Source: Chitinophaga sp. sic0106
GTDB lineage: Bacteria > Bacteroidota > Bacteroidia > Chitinophagales > Chitinophagaceae
Assembly: GCF_019219075.1 (NCBI RefSeq)
Contig: NZ_JAHUWJ010000016.1
Coordinates: 1 to 64,000, forward strand
Direction: 5' to 3'
Length of the DNA: 64,000 nucleotides
The position numbers were made by a program, and so were the translations under genes. This document shows positions 61,092-64,000 of this stretch, in pieces. The notes beneath the pieces were generated by a model. That model was not told where the DNA came from. It was given only the letters and a program-made list of their open reading frames with translations, and ran no database searches. How positions within the stretch are numbered: position 1 is the stretch's first letter; each line of letters opens with the position of its first letter.

Positions 61092-61513
61092 CTCCCAAAA
61101 TTTATATAGAATATATGGCAAATGCCTGCTATTTTGAAGGATATGGCCTAAATTTTAACCCCTTTTTACCCTTTTACTTCGATAAAACGTACTATCTTCG
61201 CGCTCTGCTAGATTGGGCGTATTTTCATAATTTTATGAGAATCAGGCAATTAATCTATAAATAGGACAGAAAAGCATCAGAAACCGGGGGATTTGGCAGG
61301 AACAGCGGGCAGGCATTATGCCAATATGACAACAGCATCAAGTTATCAGGTCTGCATATTTCAGCGTCAGGATGTTCGGGTAAAAATCTAGTCTCCGCTT
61401 ACCTTTCAGGAATTTTCCAGGAAACCGCCGGCATTTTTAGAATGACGTCATGGCAGAAAAATAAAAAAGGAATTATTATTGCTTCTTAAAGAACACTTTT
61501 ATACAATTCAATT
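61092..61513. other. Intergenic region before tig
   Basis: A 422-base stretch with no gene. It contains the 8-bp palindrome TGACGTCA (61443-61450) and a promoter-like TATCTTCG near 61193. No consensus promoter for tig is evident. Confidence 0.45.
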
Positions 61514-62893
61514 ATGGCAACCGTTACCAGAGAAAACATTGGTTTATTGAACGATAAGATCACTGTGAAAGTGAGCACGGAAGATTACCTTCCTAATTTT
61601 GACAAGGCAGTAAAGCAATTCACTAAAAGTGCAAACATCCCGGGCTTCCGTAAAGGAATGGTGCCTGCAGGAATGGTTAAGAAAATGCACGGTGCCGCAA
61701 TTTTCAGCGACGAGGTGTTGAAAACTGTGGAAAAAGAGCTGATGGGTTATATCCAGAACGAGAAACTGGAGCTGTTTGGTCAGCCACTGTCTCTGGAAAA
61801 AGAGGCTAAAAACCTGGACTTCAATCAGCCGGCTGAATATGCGTTCGACTTTGAAGTTGGTGTTAAACCTTCTTTTGAAGTTACTCCACTGGAAAACAAC
61901 AAAACCACTCTTACCAAATATAAAGTGACTGTTACCGACGAGATGGTGCAGGAAGAAGTTGAGCGTTTGCAGCTGAAAGGCGGTAAAATGACTGAACCGG
62001 AAACAATTGATTCTGAAGATAACGTTATAAACGTTAAATTCGATGAGTCAGATGCAGCAGGTAATGTTATCGAAGGTGGTATCAGCAAAGAGAATGCGCT
62101 GTTGGTGAAATACTTCACTCCTGCTATCCAGGAGCAACTGAAAGGTAAAAAAGCGGAAGACACCATCGTATTCCAGCTGGCTACTTCTTTCGACGAGCAA
62201 CGCCTGGGCTGGATCCTGAAAGATCTGGGCTTCGACGCAAACGATAAAGAAGCTGCTCAAAAATATTTCAAACTAACTATCACCAAAGTTGGTTTAATTG
62301 AGAAAAGAGAATTAAACGAAGAGTTCTTCAAAGAAGTTTATCCTGCGGATAACATCACTACAGAAGAAGCGTTCCGTGCTAAACTGAAAGAAGAAATCGA
62401 AAAGTACTGGAATTCCGAAGCTAAGAACCACATGCACAACGATCTGTTCGAAGTACTGGTTCACGAAACTCCGATTGAATTACCAAAAGATTTCCTGAAA
62501 CGTTGGCTGCAGGTTGGCGGTGAAAAACCTAAGACTGCGGAAGAAGCGGAGAAAGAATACCCTGGCTTCGACCATCAACTGCGTTGGACACTGATCAGCG
62601 ACAAACTGATTCGCGATAATAAATTAGAAGTATCTTTCGAAGATCTGAAAGAAAACGCTAAACAAAAAGTATTAGGCTACTATGGTGGTGCTGCTGCAGA
62701 CGGTGCTGAATGGTTAGACAGCTATCTGGACCGCCTGTTACAAGACGAGAAATTTGTAGACCAGACTTACCGCGAAATGATCACCCAAAAACTGTTTGAC
62801 TGGGCTGAAGCGAAGGTGACTATTAAAGAAGAGGAAATCAAGGCAGACGATTTTGTTAATTTACCTCATAAACATCACCATCATGAACATTAA
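61514..62893 (+). CDS. tig: Trigger factor
   Basis: Ribosome-bound chaperone and prolyl isomerase for nascent chains. The 459-residue protein has the ribosome-binding N-terminal domain with the signature loop ANIPGFRKGMVPAGMVKKMH, a middle FKBP-like region (about 150-240; several FKBP active-site residues are not obvious) and a helical C-terminal chaperone domain. It ends in a histidine-rich tail, HKHHHHEH. Its last 11 bases overlap the start of clpP, forming the usual tig-clpP-clpX order. Confidence 0.95.
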   Translation: MATVTRENIGLLNDKITVKVSTEDYLPNFDKAVKQFTKSANIPGFRKGMVPAGMVKKMHGAAIFSDEVLKTVEKELMGYIQNEKLELFGQPLSLEKEAKNLDFNQPAEYAFDFEVGVKPSFEVTPLENNKTTLTKYKVTVTDEMVQEEVERLQLKGGKMTEPETIDSEDNVINVKFDESDAAGNVIEGGISKENALLVKYFTPAIQEQLKGKKAEDTIVFQLATSFDEQRLGWILKDLGFDANDKEAAQKYFKLTITKVGLIEKRELNEEFFKEVYPADNITTEEAFRAKLKEEIEKYWNSEAKNHMHNDLFEVLVHETPIELPKDFLKRWLQVGGEKPKTAEEAEKEYPGFDHQLRWTLISDKLIRDNKLEVSFEDLKENAKQKVLGYYGGAAADGAEWLDSYLDRLLQDEKFVDQTYREMITQKLFDWAEAKVTIKEEEIKADDFVNLPHKHHHHEH

Positions 62894-63584
62894 TAACGAA
62901 TTCAGAAAATATGCGATCAAGCATCACGGGATCAGCAGCCTGGTAGTGGACAGCTATGCAAAAGGCCACCAGATCAACAGTCTGACTCCGTACATCCTCG
63001 AGGAACGCCAGATGAACATGACTCAAATGGACGTTTTCTCCCGTTTGATGGCTGATCGTATTATCTTCCTGGGCGACCCTGTGAACGACTACGTAGCGAA
63101 CGTTATCACTGCGCAACTGCTGTTCCTGGAGTCATCCGACCGCAACCGTGATATTCAGATGTATATCAATAGCCCTGGTGGTAGCGTTTACGCCGGACTG
63201 GGTATCTATGATACTATGCAGATCATTTCCCCTGATGTTGCAACTATCTGCACCGGTATGGCTGCCTCTTTCGGCGCTGTATTGCTGGTAGCTGGTACAA
63301 AAGGTAAACGTACTGCTCTGAAACACGCCCGCGTAATGATTCACCAGCCTCACGGCGGTGCAGAAGGTCAAACTTCTGACATCGAAATCACTGCCCGCGA
63401 GTTCGTGAAACTGAAAAAAGAACTCAACGAAATCATCGCTGGCCATGCTGGTCAACCGGTGAAAAAAGTGGAAAAAGACGGCGATCGTGACTTCTGGATG
63501 ACCGCTGATGAAGCCAAAGAATATGGCATCATCGACGATGTACTGCAGAAAAATCCGAAAAAACAGCTGGATACTCCACAGTAA
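62883..63584 (+). CDS. clpP: ATP-dependent Clp protease proteolytic subunit
   Basis: A 233-residue serine protease forming the ClpXP core. Catalytic triad S129 (GMAASFGA), H154 (VMIHQPHGG) and D203 (DRDFWM). Other motifs are YINSPGGSVYAGLGIYDTMQ and the N-terminal loop region. The ATG at 62883 (MNINNEFRKYAIKHHG) gives the expected start and overlaps tig by 11 bases. A terminator follows, so clpX is likely read from its own promoter. Confidence 0.96.
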   Translation: MNINNEFRKYAIKHHGISSLVVDSYAKGHQINSLTPYILEERQMNMTQMDVFSRLMADRIIFLGDPVNDYVANVITAQLLFLESSDRNRDIQMYINSPGGSVYAGLGIYDTMQIISPDVATICTGMAASFGAVLLVAGTKGKRTALKHARVMIHQPHGGAEGQTSDIEITAREFVKLKKELNEIIAGHAGQPVKKVEKDGDRDFWMTADEAKEYGIIDDVLQKNPKKQLDTPQ

Positions 63585-63628
63585 ATCTTAATATCAGATT
63601 GGGTTTTACCTGATTTAGATTATTTTGA

Positions 63629-63659
63629 CAGTCCCGCTACCGGCGGGACTGTTTTATTT
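63629..63659 (+). terminator. Terminator after clpP
   Basis: A perfect 9-bp stem (63629-63637 with 63643-63651) with a TACCG loop and TTTTATTT. Confidence 0.9.
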
Positions 63660-63751
63660 AGCCGGGGCCCGGATTTTTAGTGTAAATTTGTAGCCCTGTC
63701 AATTAATAGCAGGCAACGCCCAAGATTCGTCGAAAAATAATCTATTCCGAA

Positions 63752-64000
63752 ATGAAAGAATCGAAAATTCGTTGTTCCTTCTGCAACCGCTCCAAAGAAG
63801 AAGTACAAATTCTGATTGCCGGCGCCGAAGGACATATTTGTGAGAACTGCGTAGCGAATGCGCAGGAAATCATCGACCAGGAGCTTTTTGCCCCAGGCAA
63901 AAAACCTGCATCATCCCCTACCTCCCATTTCGCACCTAAGGTTTCCAAACCAGTGGAAATCAAAAAATTCCTGGATGAATATGTTATCGGTCAGGACGAC
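63752..64000 (+). CDS. clpX: ATP-dependent Clp protease ATPase subunit ClpX (partial)
   Basis: The N-terminal 83 residues of ClpX, cut by the window end. The C4 zinc-binding domain is clear: CSFCNRSKEEVQ and HICENCVANAQEII. A linker and the start of the AAA+ domain follow (EIKKFLDEYVIGQDD). It unfolds substrates for ClpP, encoded upstream. A possible -7 element TAAATTTG lies about 70 bases before the start. Confidence 0.95.
   Translation, partial: MKESKIRCSFCNRSKEEVQILIAGAEGHICENCVANAQEIIDQELFAPGKKPASSPTSHFAPKVSKPVEIKKFLDEYVIGQDD

Noticed and set aside
61443..61450. TGACGTCA palindrome before tig as an operator
   Set aside because: A single 8-bp dyad is expected by chance at this scale and has no second site.

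Overview
This window looks like chromosomal DNA of a Bacteroidota bacterium, most likely from the Chitinophagaceae (Chitinophaga-like). The main evidence is the promoter grammar: many genes and RNAs are preceded by TTTG-N18..20-TAnnTTTG, the -33/-7 signal of the Bacteroidota primary sigma factor. Starts mostly lack a clear Shine-Dalgarno sequence. Typical lineage families are also present: short RpoD, DUF4476, TPM/LemA, START-like, PycTM, 7TM-DISM and two-component propeller kinases. No phage, plasmid, transposase or CRISPR array was found.

Layout. 1-1000: the 5' part of a 16S rRNA gene on the minus strand with two tandem promoters. 1-10 kb: truA, a secreted DUF4476 protein, a biotin carrier protein, a secreted M1 aminopeptidase, a DUF1835 protein and a lemA-TPM-TPM cluster. 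10-20.8 kb: an orphan receiver protein, an M20 dipeptidase, hslR, lysA with a palindromic operator-like promoter, a large GAF-like protein, and a lipoprotein coupled to a metallophosphoesterase/outer-membrane-barrel fusion. 20.8-26.6 kb: HD-PycTM protein, ppk1, a thioredoxin-like protein, a DUF4442 protein and a beta-CASP nuclease, all co-directional. 26.7-33.4 kb: an orphan propeller histidine kinase and two identical tRNA-Glu genes flanking an ABM protein, a bicupin and a PIN/HTH toxin-antitoxin pair. 33.4-46.5 kb is mostly core: gap, pgk, an antiporter, a lytic transglycosylase, gatA, tatA, rpsP-rimM-trmD-rplS, ffh, rpoD and a START-like protein. 47-51 kb: an envelope operon (LptF/G permease, PAP2 phosphatase, GT39 transferase), then an exported superoxide dismutase. 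52.2-57.8 kb: a compact five-gene operon of unknown role. 57.9-64 kb: tRNA-Ala, YdeI-like, VOC and ROK proteins, tRNA-Leu, then tig, clpP and clpX (cut by the window end).

The best candidate for an undescribed system is the 52.2-57.8 kb operon. A GNAT-fold protein resembling acyl-amino-acid or autoinducer synthases is followed by a ThiF/E1-like adenylylating enzyme. Next come a 7TM-DISM sensor kinase, a receiver-kinase and a single-domain receiver. Gaps are 11-18 bp or overlaps, so making a small molecule and sensing it may be genetically linked. Its leader carries three ATGACCAA repeats spaced 57-58 bp, each opening a tiny reading frame. A close paralogue of the operon's receiver domain is encoded alone at 10018-10482.

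Other notable points are an HD-PycTM protein next to ppk1, a phosphoesterase fused to a BamA-like barrel, and a dispersed GGGAGATGTAAAA repeat found mostly after terminators. There are also 9-bp tandem repeats upstream of the toxin-antitoxin pair and a perfect hairpin over the start of the DUF4442 gene. All functional calls come from reading motifs; no database search was possible.
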